DNA from: Terriglobia bacterium
Lineage (GTDB): Bacteria > Acidobacteriota > Terriglobia > Terriglobales > Acidobacteriaceae
Assembly (NCBI GenBank): GCA_020073395.1
Contig: JAIQFF010000008.1
Coordinates: forward strand, 1 to 64,000
Direction of reading: 5' to 3'
DNA length: 64,000 bases
Both the position numbers and the translations under genes were made by a program. Positions 46,151 through 55,332 of the stretch are shown one piece after another. Numbering within the stretch: the stretch's first letter is position 1; the number at the start of each line of letters is the position of its first letter. The notes beneath the pieces are model-generated. The model made no database searches. It had not been told where the DNA came from and saw only the letters and a program-made list of their open reading frames with translations.

Positions 46151-47023
46151 TTGTGTTCAAATAAACCGGTGACGCTCCGCGCAGCTCTAGCCTCCGCCAC
46201 CTCGCGCCTTACGGCTGCGAGCGCTCCCTCGCCTCGCATGAATGCCGAACTCCTGCTCATGTTCACCCTGGAATGCGACCGCGCCTATCTCTATGCCCAT
46301 CCCGAGCGCAAGCTCTCCGCAGACGAACGGCGTCGCTACGATCAGACCCTGACCGAGCGCGAGCGCGGCATTCCCGCCCAATACATCACCGGACATCAGG
46401 AATTCTGGGGCATGGATCTGATCGTTTCTCCGGCCGTGCTCATTCCGCGTCCGGAAACCGAGCACGTGATTGAGGCGGTGCTCGCACATGTGGGGCGGGC
46501 ACCCTCGCCGACCGCTGCCTTGCTTCGCATCGTGGATGTCGGTACGGGGTCCGGATGCATCGCACTGGCCCTGGCCAAGGAATTGCCCCAGGCAAAAATC
46601 GACGCCACGGATATTTCACCCGCAGCCCTTGAAATCGCCCGCGCCAATGCAGCTCGCCACCAACTCGACGAACGAATCCAATTCCATCAAACCGACTTGC
46701 TGCGAGGGTTCGAGCGCGGTGCGTTCGATTTCGTGGTTTCAAATCCACCCTACGTGGGCGAATCGGAAGCAGACCAGGTACAACTTGAAGTCCGCAAGCA
46801 TGAGCCGCGCAACGCGGTCTTTGCTGGAGAAACAGGACTGGAAGTGATCGAGCGCCTGATTCCCCAGGCGGGTGAATCGCTCAAGCCCGGAGGCTGGCTG
46901 GTGATGGAGATTAGCGGCACCATCGCAGATCGTGTGCGGGGCCTGCTGGCTGGGTGGCACGATGTGCAGGTAACAAGGGATTTGCAAGGCATTCCGCGCG
47001 TGGTGTCGGCGCGAACCACGTAG
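46151..47023 (+). CDS. prmC: Release factor glutamine methyltransferase
   Basis: QYITGHQEFWGMDLIVSPAVLIPRPETEHVIEAVL, IVDVGTGSGCIALALA, FDFVVSNPPYVGE; non-ATG start (TTG/GTG). Confidence 0.95.
   Translation: MCSNKPVTLRAALASATSRLTAASAPSPRMNAELLLMFTLECDRAYLYAHPERKLSADERRRYDQTLTERERGIPAQYITGHQEFWGMDLIVSPAVLIPRPETEHVIEAVLAHVGRAPSPTAALLRIVDVGTGSGCIALALAKELPQAKIDATDISPAALEIARANAARHQLDERIQFHQTDLLRGFERGAFDFVVSNPPYVGESEADQVQLEVRKHEPRNAVFAGETGLEVIERLIPQAGESLKPGGWLVMEISGTIADRVRGLLAGWHDVQVTRDLQGIPRVVSARTT
46488..46512 (+). repeat. Palindrome-family fragment inside prmC encoding HVGRAPSP
   Basis: CATGTGGGGCGGGCACCCTCGCC, matching the purL insertion TGTGGGGCGGGCGCCCTCGCC. Confidence 0.75.
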
Positions 47024-47065
47024 GACCGGACGCCTTCGTCCGGTCGGGCGAGCAAAGCTCGCCGG
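47016..47065 (+). repeat. Family G repeat overlapping the prmC stop codon
   Basis: CCACGTAGGACCGGACGCCTTCGTCCGGTCGGGCGAGCAAAGCTCGCCGG; TAG at 47021-47023. Confidence 0.88.
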
Positions 47066-47145
47066 CGAAAGCAGGTCCCTCTACTCCGTTCGCTGCGCTT
47101 CGCTCCAGTCGGGATGACAGAGCTTCTTCTTTGAATAGCCGAAGG

Positions 47146-48570
47146 CTAAGGTTCGCTGATGGTGGCGGGCAGAATTTCGTCCACGTCCACCCACTTTGTG
47201 GGATAAGAACCGGTGTAGCACGCAGTGCAGTAGGTAGTTTTCTCGCCGTCGGCACAGGCTTTCTTCATTCCTTCGAGCGAGAGATACGCCAGCGAATCGG
47301 CACCGATGAATTCACGAATCTCTTCCACTGACTTGTTGGCCGCGATCAGCTCCTTCTTCGAAGGCGTGTCCACACCGTAGAAGCACGGTGAAATCGTTGG
47401 CGGACACGATACCCGCATGTGCACTTCCTTCGCACCCGCGTTGCGGATCATGCGCACGATCTTGCGGCTGGTAGTGCCGCGAACGATGGAGTCGTCGATC
47501 AGCACCACGCGCTTGCCTTCGAGCAGAGTGCGCACGGGATTCAGCTTCAGCTTCACTCCGAAGTCGCGCACGCTTTGCCGAGGTTCGATGAAAGTACGTC
47601 CAACGTAATGATTGCGGATGAGTCCGAAGCGGAAGGGAATACCGCTCTCGGCGGCGTAGCCCACGGCCGCAGTCACGCCGGAGTCGGGCACAGGCACGAC
47701 GAGATCGGCATCAGCGGGAGCTTCCCGCGCCAGTTGTCTTCCCAGACCCTCGCGGCTGGCTTGCACCGCGCGACCGAACACCATGCTGTCGGGCCGCGAG
47801 AAGTACACGTGCTCGAAAATACAACTCGACTGCGCCGCCACCGGAGAGTAGAAGCGCGAAGTGATGCCTTCGGGTCCTACGATCACCAACTCGCCCGGCT
47901 TGACTTCGCGTTCGTAGGTGGCGCCGATCAGATCAAATGCGCAAGTCTCGGAGGCAAACACGATGGTGTCCTGCCGCTGTCCTTCCAGGCGGGGAATTCT
48001 TCCCATGGCCAGGGGACGGAACCCGCGGGGATCGCGGGCGGCAAAGACCCGGTCCGAACTGAGCATGACCAGTGAAAACGCGCCTTCGACACGTCGCAGC
48101 GCATCGGCCATTGCATCCGGCAGAGTCTGTTCTTTGGAGAGCGCGATCAGGTGGACGATGACTTCAGTGTCGCTGTTGGTCTGGAAGATCGAGCCCTGGG
48201 CCTCCAGGCGATGCCGTATTTCCTGCGCGTTCACCAGGTTGCCGTTGTGGGCCAGCGCAATCATGCCTTTGTTCGATTGCACCATGATGGGCTGAGCGTT
48301 GAAGAGCGCCGAATCGCCTGCGGTGGAGTAACGCGTGTGCCCGATGGCGAGCGAGCCGTGGAGAGGGGACAAAACGTCCTCGGTAAAGATGTCGGCCACC
48401 AATCCCATGGCACGATGGGCGCGCAAGGTCAGGCCGTTGGAAGTGACGATGCCCGCAGATTCCTGCCCGCGGTGTTGCAGCGCATGCAGCCCAAGGTAAG
48501 CCAGTTTCTCCGCCTCAGGGTGGGCGTAGATGGCCGCCACTCCGCATTCGTCATGGAATTTGTCCAACAT
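47146..48570 (-). CDS. purF: Amidophosphoribosyltransferase
   Basis: FHDECGVAAIYAHPEAEKLAYLGLHALQHRGQESAGI; VVLIDDSIVRGTTSRKIVRMIRNAGAKEVHMRVSCPP. Confidence 0.97.
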   Translation of the reverse strand: MLDKFHDECGVAAIYAHPEAEKLAYLGLHALQHRGQESAGIVTSNGLTLRAHRAMGLVADIFTEDVLSPLHGSLAIGHTRYSTAGDSALFNAQPIMVQSNKGMIALAHNGNLVNAQEIRHRLEAQGSIFQTNSDTEVIVHLIALSKEQTLPDAMADALRRVEGAFSLVMLSSDRVFAARDPRGFRPLAMGRIPRLEGQRQDTIVFASETCAFDLIGATYEREVKPGELVIVGPEGITSRFYSPVAAQSSCIFEHVYFSRPDSMVFGRAVQASREGLGRQLAREAPADADLVVPVPDSGVTAAVGYAAESGIPFRFGLIRNHYVGRTFIEPRQSVRDFGVKLKLNPVRTLLEGKRVVLIDDSIVRGTTSRKIVRMIRNAGAKEVHMRVSCPPTISPCFYGVDTPSKKELIAANKSVEEIREFIGADSLAYLSLEGMKKACADGEKTTYCTACYTGSYPTKWVDVDEILPATISEP

Positions 48571-48605
48571 TTATCAGCCCTCAGCTGTCAGCCACCCGCT
48601 ACCGC

Positions 48606-48655
48606 CCACGTAGGGGCGGGTGCCCTCACCCGCCCATCCGAGCAAAGCTCGGCCG
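48606..48655 (+). repeat. Family G repeat between purL and purF
   Basis: CCACGTAGGGGCGGGTGCCCTCACCCGCCCATCCGAGCAAAGCTCGGCCG. Confidence 0.88.
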
Positions 48656-48659
48656 TTCT

Positions 48660-51026
48660 TCAATCCGCCGCAACCGCCGCTGGTTCCGTACGTAGCGCCT
48701 TTTCCAGAGCGCCTTCATACACATCACGCAATTCCGCAACCGCCGCTGACACCACCACCCGGCCGTCGAGCCTAACTTCAACTCGCTCCGCCGCCGTCTC
48801 TCCAATCAATTCTGCCGCGATACCGTATTTTAACGCCACTTGTTGGATTCTGCCGAAGTTCTCGCGGTCGCAAGAGATGACAACCCGGCTCGCGTCCTCA
48901 CCGAAGAGAACAAACTCCGGCGGCAACCCCACAGACGTCAGATCGACATTCATTCCAATGCCTTTAGCCAGACCCGACTCGACGAGCGCCACGGCGATTC
49001 CGCCGTCAGAGCAGTCATGGGCTGAATCCACAATTTCGATTTGAGCTATTTCCACCAGCGCCTTCTGCAACGCTGCCTCTTTCTCCAGCTCCAACTCGGG
49101 AGGATAGCCCCATACCGCGCCTAGAACTTCCTTGGCATACTCCGACGATCCAAATGCTGATTCGGCGTCGGTCGCGTCGCCCGGTTCCGTGCCTCGCAGC
49201 AGAACGATAGCACGCCCCAGGTCGCGAAAATCCGGACGCACCGCCTGATGCACATCCTCGAAAACGCCGACGACGCCCAATACCGGCGTGGGATAAATCC
49301 CTTCGCCCAAAGTTTCGTTGTAAAAGCTGACATTGCCCCCGGTGATGGGAATTTCCAGTTCCTCGCAGGCCTTGGTGATGCCGTCAACCACCTGCGAAAA
49401 CTGCCACATGATGTGTGGTTTTTCGGGATTGCCAAAGTTCAGGCAGTTGGTGCCGCCGATTGGAGTTGCGCCAGCGCAAGCCACGTTGCGCGCGGCCTCT
49501 GCCACAGCGTGCATCGCGCCCAGCCGCGGGTCGAGGTAGCACCAGCGCCCGTTGCCATCGAGCGCCATGGCCAGCCCGCGCCGTGAGCCCTTAATACGGA
49601 TCACTCCGGCGTCGCCGGCACCCGGACCCTCGACGGTGTTGGTCTGCACCATATGATCGTACTGCTGCCAGATCCAGCGCTTGCTGCAGATGTTGGGGCT
49701 GGCCAACAGACGCTTGAGATTGGCAGTCAGATCGGAATTTTCTGCAAGCTTGACGTGCTCGGGCATTTCGCGCGGGACCGGCGGCTCCCAACGCTGCACG
49801 GGACGCTTGTACACCGGTGCATCGTCGGTGAGCGCCTGGTTGGGAATGTCGGCAACAACTTCCCCGTGTTGCAGGACACGCATCCTGCCGTCTGTAGTGA
49901 CGCGGCCCACCTCGACTGCGTCCAGTCCCCATTTTTCGAAGACACTAAACACTTCCTGCTCGCGGCCTTTTTGTGCTACCAGCAGCATGCGTTCCTGTGA
50001 TTCGCTCAGCATGATCTCGTATGCGGTCATGCCGGTTTCGCGCTGGGGCACGAGATCGAGCTCGATTTCGGTTCCCACATGGCCGCGCGCGCCCATCTCG
50101 CAGGTGGAGCAGGTCAGTCCTGCCGCGCCCATGTCCTGTATGCCGACGATGGCGCCGGTCTGCATGGCCTCCAGGCATGCCTCGAGCAAGAGCTTTTCGA
50201 GAAAAGGATCGCCTACCTGCACGTTGGGCCGCTTGGCCTCGGAGGCTGCGCTGAATTCCTCGCTGGCCATGGTGGCGCCATGAATGCCGTCGCGCCCGGT
50301 TTTTGATCCGACGTAAATCACAGGATTGCCTTCGCCCGAGGCTTTGGCATAGAAGATCTGGTCACGCCGTACCAATCCCAAAGCGAAAGCATTGACTAGC
50401 GGATTGCCGGAGTAGCAAGGCTCAAACTTGGTTTCTCCCCCCAGATTGGCTACGCCGAAACAATTTCCATAGGAGGCGATTCCGCTGACCACGCCCTCAA
50501 GCACAGATTGATTTTTATGAATTTCCTGCCTCGATGTGGGCGCGAGCGTCCCACTCGTGCTGGCGCCAACGCTGGCGGGCGAGGGCGCCCGCCCCACACC
50601 ACCAGCTTGAATCGGACCGAAGCGCAGCGAGTCCATTACCGCCACGGGCCGCGCGCCCATGGTGAAAATGTCGCGCAGGATGCCGCCCACGCCGGTAGCC
50701 GCGCCCTGAAAGGGCTCGATAAACGACGGATGATTGTGAGACTCGATCTTGAAGGCGCAGGCCCAGCCATCGCCGATGTCGATGATGCCCGCGTTCTCTC
50801 CTGGACCCTGCACTACCAGCCGACTGCGCGTGGGCAGCCGCTTCAAGTGCACGCGCGAAGATTTGTAGGAGCAATGCTCGCTCCACATCACGCTAAAAAT
50901 GCCCAACTCGGTGATGGTCGGCTCGCGTCCACCCAGTAGTTGTTTGATCTTTTCGAATTCGCCGGGAGTGAGGCCGTGCTCCCGGATGATCTCGGGGGTG
51001 ATAACCAGCGCTGAAGAAGGGCTCAT
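48660..51026 (-). CDS. purL: Phosphoribosylformylglycinamidine synthase subunit PurL with in-frame repeat insertion
   Basis: [75 protein letters not shown]-like [39 protein letters not shown]-like LSESQERML. Start [14 protein letters not shown] at 51026; upstream part of ORF looks non-coding. Confidence 0.96.
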   Translation of the reverse strand: MSPSSALVITPEIIREHGLTPGEFEKIKQLLGGREPTITELGIFSVMWSEHCSYKSSRVHLKRLPTRSRLVVQGPGENAGIIDIGDGWACAFKIESHNHPSFIEPFQGAATGVGGILRDIFTMGARPVAVMDSLRFGPIQAGGVGRAPSPASVGASTSGTLAPTSRQEIHKNQSVLEGVVSGIASYGNCFGVANLGGETKFEPCYSGNPLVNAFALGLVRRDQIFYAKASGEGNPVIYVGSKTGRDGIHGATMASEEFSAASEAKRPNVQVGDPFLEKLLLEACLEAMQTGAIVGIQDMGAAGLTCSTCEMGARGHVGTEIELDLVPQRETGMTAYEIMLSESQERMLLVAQKGREQEVFSVFEKWGLDAVEVGRVTTDGRMRVLQHGEVVADIPNQALTDDAPVYKRPVQRWEPPVPREMPEHVKLAENSDLTANLKRLLASPNICSKRWIWQQYDHMVQTNTVEGPGAGDAGVIRIKGSRRGLAMALDGNGRWCYLDPRLGAMHAVAEAARNVACAGATPIGGTNCLNFGNPEKPHIMWQFSQVVDGITKACEELEIPITGGNVSFYNETLGEGIYPTPVLGVVGVFEDVHQAVRPDFRDLGRAIVLLRGTEPGDATDAESAFGSSEYAKEVLGAVWGYPPELELEKEAALQKALVEIAQIEIVDSAHDCSDGGIAVALVESGLAKGIGMNVDLTSVGLPPEFVLFGEDASRVVISCDRENFGRIQQVALKYGIAAELIGETAAERVEVRLDGRVVVSAAVAELRDVYEGALEKALRTEPAAVAAD
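50534..50598 (-). repeat. Two palindromic repeats (family C plus TGTGGGGCGGGCGCCCTCGCCCGCC) inside purL
   Basis: rc TGTGGGGCGGGCGCCCTCGCCCGCCAGCGTTGGCGCCAGCACGAGTGGGACGCTCGCGCCCACAT. Confidence 0.9.
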
Positions 51027-51127
51027 ATGGGGAAATTGTATTGTCGCATCTAGAGCGAGATGAGGAAAGGGTGTTTCCAGATCTACTCCCGAATCGAAAA
51101 GGCTTGCATCGCATCGGTTGATGCAAG

Positions 51128-51200
51128 GGAGCGCCGGCGTCCGGCCGGCTGTCGGGTGGGCGTCCCGCCCACCCATCGGGTCGCTGGAGGCCGGCGCTAC
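51128..51200. repeat. Family B REP block upstream of selB
   Basis: GGAGCGCCGGCGTCCGGCCGGCTGTCGGGTGGGCGTCCCGCCCACCCATCGGGTCGCTGGAGGCCGGCGCTAC. Confidence 0.88.
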
Positions 51201-51215
51201 TCTATACTGTCCCGA

Positions 51216-53123
51216 ATGAAGTCCGTCATCGTCGGCACCGCAGGACACATCGACCACGGCAAGACCGCGCTGGTAAAGGCCCTTACTGGCATTGACGCCG
51301 ATCGCCTGGAGGAAGAAAAGCGCCGCGGCATCACTATTGATATCGGATTTGCCCACCTGGAATTGCCCCTGCCCGGCGGTGAGATATTGCGCCTGGGTTT
51401 TGTGGATGTTCCCGGGCACGAACGCTTCGTTCGCAACATGCTGGCTGGGGTGGGTGGAATCGATCTGGTCCTGCTGGTGATCGCCGCCGATGAATCGATC
51501 AAGCCGCAGACGCGCGAGCATTTTGACATCTGCCGTCTACTTTCGGTACGCCGGGGGATTGCCGTGCTGACCAAGTCTGATTTGGTGGACCGCGAGACTT
51601 TGGATGTGGTGAAGCTCGAGGTCGAGGAATTTTTGCGCGATTCGTTTCTCGATCCGGGGCATTCCTCCGTCATCGCCGTCAGTTCGCTGACCGGAGCGGG
51701 TATCGATGAGCTGCGGCAGGCACTGGTAAAGTCCGTCGCCGAGATTCCCGCGCGAGATTCTTCCGCGCTGGCCCGCCTGCCCATTGACCGCGTATTCACC
51801 ATGAAAGGCTTCGGCGCGGTGGTGACGGGCACTCTGGTCTCGGGCACAATTCGCAAAGAGGATGAGCTGGAAGTTTTTCCCTCAGGCCGGCGGGTGCGAA
51901 TCCGCGGAGTACAGGTGCATGGACAAAGCGCGGACTTGGCGGTGGCCGGTCAGCGCACGGCCTTGAATTTGACCGGGGTCAGCACGCAAGAGATGACGCG
52001 CGGTATGGTGCTGGCGCCGCCCTCGACGTTTCACTCCAGCTCTCGTGCGGATGTGTCGCTGGCGTTGCTTCCTTCGGCAAAGCCATTGAAGGACAGGGCA
52101 CGGGTCCACCTGCATGCGTTCACTTTTGAAACCATCGCCACCGTCGTGCTCGTTGGCCAGAGATCTGGCCAAAAGCAAGTTTCGCCGGGAGAAAATGCAT
52201 TCGCCCAGTTACGCCTGGCCGAACCCACGCTGCTGTTGCCGGGAGACCGCTTCATCATGCGACAGTTCTCGCCAGTCGTGACCATCGGCGGAGGCGTGGT
52301 GCTCGACGCGACGCCGATTTCTCGAATGCCTGGGATCGAGGCGTTCCTGCAAACCCTGGCAGAGGGCGATGCGCTATCGATTTTGCGCGCCCGCCTCGCG
52401 CGACGAAGTCGGATCGGAATCACGATTACAGAACTGATTGCGGAAACCGGATGGTCCAGGCAGGCGATTGAAGCGTATTTGTCCACTTTTGCGCGGCCCG
52501 CCGAGGTTTCTCGATTCGGCGACCTGCTTGTGCATCAGCCGGCGCTGGAGGAATTGAAATCGTTGATCATCAACGCGGTCGCCGGCTTTCACAAGAAAAA
52601 TCCGCTGGTCGCGGGAATCAGCAAGGAAGAACTGCGCGACCAGGCTGAGGCGTCCGGCCAGGTGTTCACCGTCGCCCTGGACACGCTGGTCCGCGAGAGG
52701 AAGCTGGAGGTTGCCGGAGAGGTCGTCCATCTCCCGGGACAGGGTGTGGTCATGCAGGACGAAGAAGCGGAATCCCACAAAATCATTGAGCACGCATTCG
52801 CTTCTGCCGGCCTGAAAGTCCCGGCGCTGAAAGATGTGCTGACCGGACTCAAAGTGGACAAAGCCCGCGCCCAAAAAATCGTCACCTTGCTGCTGCGCGA
52901 CAAAGTCCTGGTGAAGGTCTCTGAAGACCTGGTCTTTCATCGCGACGCGCTGCTGAATTTGCGCATGCGCATGTCGTCAGAAAAGACAAAGTCGCCGAAG
53001 ATCGACGTAGCCCGTTTCAAAGATATGACCGGAGTAACCCGGAAATATGCCATTCCGCTGCTGGAGTACCTGGACCGTGAGCACGTGACGCGCAGAGTGG
53101 GAGATGAAAGAGTGATCTTGTAG
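51216..53123 (+). CDS. selB: Selenocysteine-specific translation elongation factor
   Basis: [85 protein letters not shown]-terminal winged-helix repeats. Confidence 0.95.
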   Translation: MKSVIVGTAGHIDHGKTALVKALTGIDADRLEEEKRRGITIDIGFAHLELPLPGGEILRLGFVDVPGHERFVRNMLAGVGGIDLVLLVIAADESIKPQTREHFDICRLLSVRRGIAVLTKSDLVDRETLDVVKLEVEEFLRDSFLDPGHSSVIAVSSLTGAGIDELRQALVKSVAEIPARDSSALARLPIDRVFTMKGFGAVVTGTLVSGTIRKEDELEVFPSGRRVRIRGVQVHGQSADLAVAGQRTALNLTGVSTQEMTRGMVLAPPSTFHSSSRADVSLALLPSAKPLKDRARVHLHAFTFETIATVVLVGQRSGQKQVSPGENAFAQLRLAEPTLLLPGDRFIMRQFSPVVTIGGGVVLDATPISRMPGIEAFLQTLAEGDALSILRARLARRSRIGITITELIAETGWSRQAIEAYLSTFARPAEVSRFGDLLVHQPALEELKSLIINAVAGFHKKNPLVAGISKEELRDQAEASGQVFTVALDTLVRERKLEVAGEVVHLPGQGVVMQDEEAESHKIIEHAFASAGLKVPALKDVLTGLKVDKARAQKIVTLLLRDKVLVKVSEDLVFHRDALLNLRMRMSSEKTKSPKIDVARFKDMTGVTRKYAIPLLEYLDREHVTRRVGDERVIL

Positions 53124-53268
53124 AGGCCAGAGAACGGGCTGCGGATTTTCATGGATCTGCACTGATAAGGCCTTAAAATCTGAAAGATCTATCCGTGAGA
53201 CCCTGAGAATCGACGTCCGCATAATAGAGCACAGCCCCGGGACGTTGCGTGCCAGAAGGAACTTGCCG

Positions 53269-53745
53269 ATGCTTTCAATTCGCCCTGCCCATGCCAGCGA
53301 TGTGCCCACGCTCAAAACGCTTATTCATGAGTTTGCCGAATTCGAGCGTCTCCCGGTGGCGGCGAGCGAAGCCGGACTGTTGCGCGACGGCTTTGGTGAG
53401 TTTCCCAAATTCCGCGTGGTGATGGCGGAGTGGGAAGGCCAAGCCGCCGGCTATGCGCTTTTCTTCGACTACTACTCCAGCTTTGAGGGCCGAGCAGGAC
53501 TCTTTCTTGAGGACATCTACGTTCGCGACCAGTATCGGGGAAAGGGAATTGGCAAGGCCCTGCTGGCCCGCGTGGCGTCGGTGGCGAGAGAGCAGAATTG
53601 CTTTGGCGTGCGGTGGCAGGTACTGGACTGGAATACTCCGGCAATCCAGTTCTATAAGGACCTGGGCGCCACTTTTCTGGACGACTGGAAAACTGTGAGC
53701 CTGGACGGAGACGCGCTGGAGCATGTGGCCGGCGGAGCGCGATGA
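53269..53745 (+). CDS. GNAT family N-acetyltransferase
   Basis: LSIRPAHASDVPTLKTLIHEFAEFE, GLFLEDIYVRDQYRGKGIGKALLARVASVAREQNCFGVRWQVLDWNTPAIQFYKDLGA. Confidence 0.92.
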   Translation: MLSIRPAHASDVPTLKTLIHEFAEFERLPVAASEAGLLRDGFGEFPKFRVVMAEWEGQAAGYALFFDYYSSFEGRAGLFLEDIYVRDQYRGKGIGKALLARVASVAREQNCFGVRWQVLDWNTPAIQFYKDLGATFLDDWKTVSLDGDALEHVAGGAR

Positions 53746-55112
53746 CGACAGCCGTGAAAGTCATAGGCGCCGGCTTGGCGGGATCGGAAGCGGCGTGGCA
53801 GTGCGCGCGGCGCGGGGTCGCGGTGGAACTCTGGGAGATGCGCCCTGTGCGCTCGACCCCTGCACATCAGACGGCAGACTTCGCGGAATTGGTCTGCTCA
53901 AACTCCCTGAAATCTGAAAGCGAGAACACGGCGCCCTGGTTGCTGAAAGAAGAAATGCGGCGGGCGGGATCGCGGCTGCTCGAGATCGCACGTGAGTGCG
54001 CCGTGCCTGCCGGCCATGCGCTGGCGGTTGACCGCGCGACCTTCGCCGCTCGAGTCACGGATGCACTCTCGCGAGAGCCGCTGATTACGGTCCGGCGCGA
54101 AGAAGTTACGCAGATTAATGTTGATAAGAGCAATGAAGATCAGATCACGATTATCGCCACAGGCCCTCTGACCTCCGACGCTCTGTCACTGGAAATCGCC
54201 CGGCTGAGCGGTTCGACTCACCTGTATTTCTACGATTCGATCAGTCCGATTATCGAAGCCGATTCCATCGACATGTCCAAGGTGTACCTGGCGGCGCGTT
54301 ACGACAAAGGCACGGCCGACTACATCAACTGTCCCATGTCCAAAGAGGAGTATGACCGCTTCTGCGATGCGTTGATTTCTGGTCAATCGGTCGAAGAGCG
54401 CGACTGGGAGAAACTGAACTACTTTGAGGGCTGCCTGCCCATCGAAGAAATTGCCCGCCGCGGCCGCGACACCCTGCGCTTCGGTCCCATGAAGCCGGTG
54501 GGATTGAAGGACCCCCGTACCGGTCGGATTCCCTACGCTGCGGTGCAGCTCCGCCAGGAAAACCTGCGGGCTGATTCTTACAATCTGGTGGGCTTCCAGA
54601 ATCACCTTAAATTCGGGGACCAGGCGCGCGTGTTGCGCTTGATACCGGGCCTGGAAAATGCACGCTTCCTGCGTTACGGGCAGATTCATCGCAACACCTA
54701 CATCAACGCGCCGACTCTATTGTCCGAGTCGCTGCAGATGAAGAAGCATCCGGCGGTGTTCTTCGCCGGCCAGATTTGTGGGGTGGAGGGATATGTTGAA
54801 TCCATCGCGACCGGTTTGATGGCGGGTATTCACGCCGCGGCTTTGGCCAGGGGAGCGGATCCAGTGTGCCCGCCGCGGCCGACGGCCTTCGGCTCGCTGA
54901 CCCATTATGTGACCCACGCCGATCCGAGAAACTTCCAGCCGGCGAACATCACTTTCGACCTGTTGCCACCGCTGGAATCCAGGATTCGCGACCGGCAGCT
55001 CCGACACCGGCAGCAGTGTGAGCTGGCGTTAGAACATTTTGATACGTGGCTGGAGCAGTGTGGGACGGACACTCCCGACTTCGCTCAAAGCAAGCTTGTC
55101 CGTCCCCTTTGA
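53742..55112 (+). CDS. trmFO: Methylenetetrahydrofolate-tRNA-(uracil-5-)-methyltransferase
   Basis: VKVIGAGLAGSEAAWQCARRGVAVELWEMRP, TAPWLLKEEMRRAGS, AGQICGVEGYVESIATGLMAGIHAAAL; ATGA overlap with upstream GNAT; repeat-derived C-terminus. Confidence 0.96.
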   Translation: MTTAVKVIGAGLAGSEAAWQCARRGVAVELWEMRPVRSTPAHQTADFAELVCSNSLKSESENTAPWLLKEEMRRAGSRLLEIARECAVPAGHALAVDRATFAARVTDALSREPLITVRREEVTQINVDKSNEDQITIIATGPLTSDALSLEIARLSGSTHLYFYDSISPIIEADSIDMSKVYLAARYDKGTADYINCPMSKEEYDRFCDALISGQSVEERDWEKLNYFEGCLPIEEIARRGRDTLRFGPMKPVGLKDPRTGRIPYAAVQLRQENLRADSYNLVGFQNHLKFGDQARVLRLIPGLENARFLRYGQIHRNTYINAPTLLSESLQMKKHPAVFFAGQICGVEGYVESIATGLMAGIHAAALARGADPVCPPRPTAFGSLTHYVTHADPRNFQPANITFDLLPPLESRIRDRQLRHRQQCELALEHFDTWLEQCGTDTPDFAQSKLVRPL

Positions 55113-55216
55113 CTTAGGTTCTTCCACAAGTTCAAGGCCTCCGTGATCTGGCAGCTGCCGATATCCTCCAAAGAAAATCAACTTCAAAAGCGACGGAGAA
55201 GAGTGTCCGTCCCACA
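55059..55216. repeat. Family A inverted pair overlapping the trmFO 3' end
   Basis: TGTGGGACGGACACTC[..]TTGTCCGTCCCCTTTGACTT ... TTCAAAAGCGACGGAGAAGAGTGTCCGTCCCACA. Confidence 0.88.
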
Positions 55217-55332
55217 CTCTTTCTCCCTGGACAGTCCGTTGAAACAAAATCAGGTTCAGATTCGTATAAAAGAGTGAGGGGTTTCTGCCCCTGTCCGGCT
55301 CACGTTCGGGCGGCCCCTGCGTCCATACAACA

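Noticed and set aside
51027-51521. Long N-terminal extension of the purL ORF
   Set aside because: Opposite strand encodes the selB start and G1 region; canonical PurL begins at [14 protein letters not shown] (51026).
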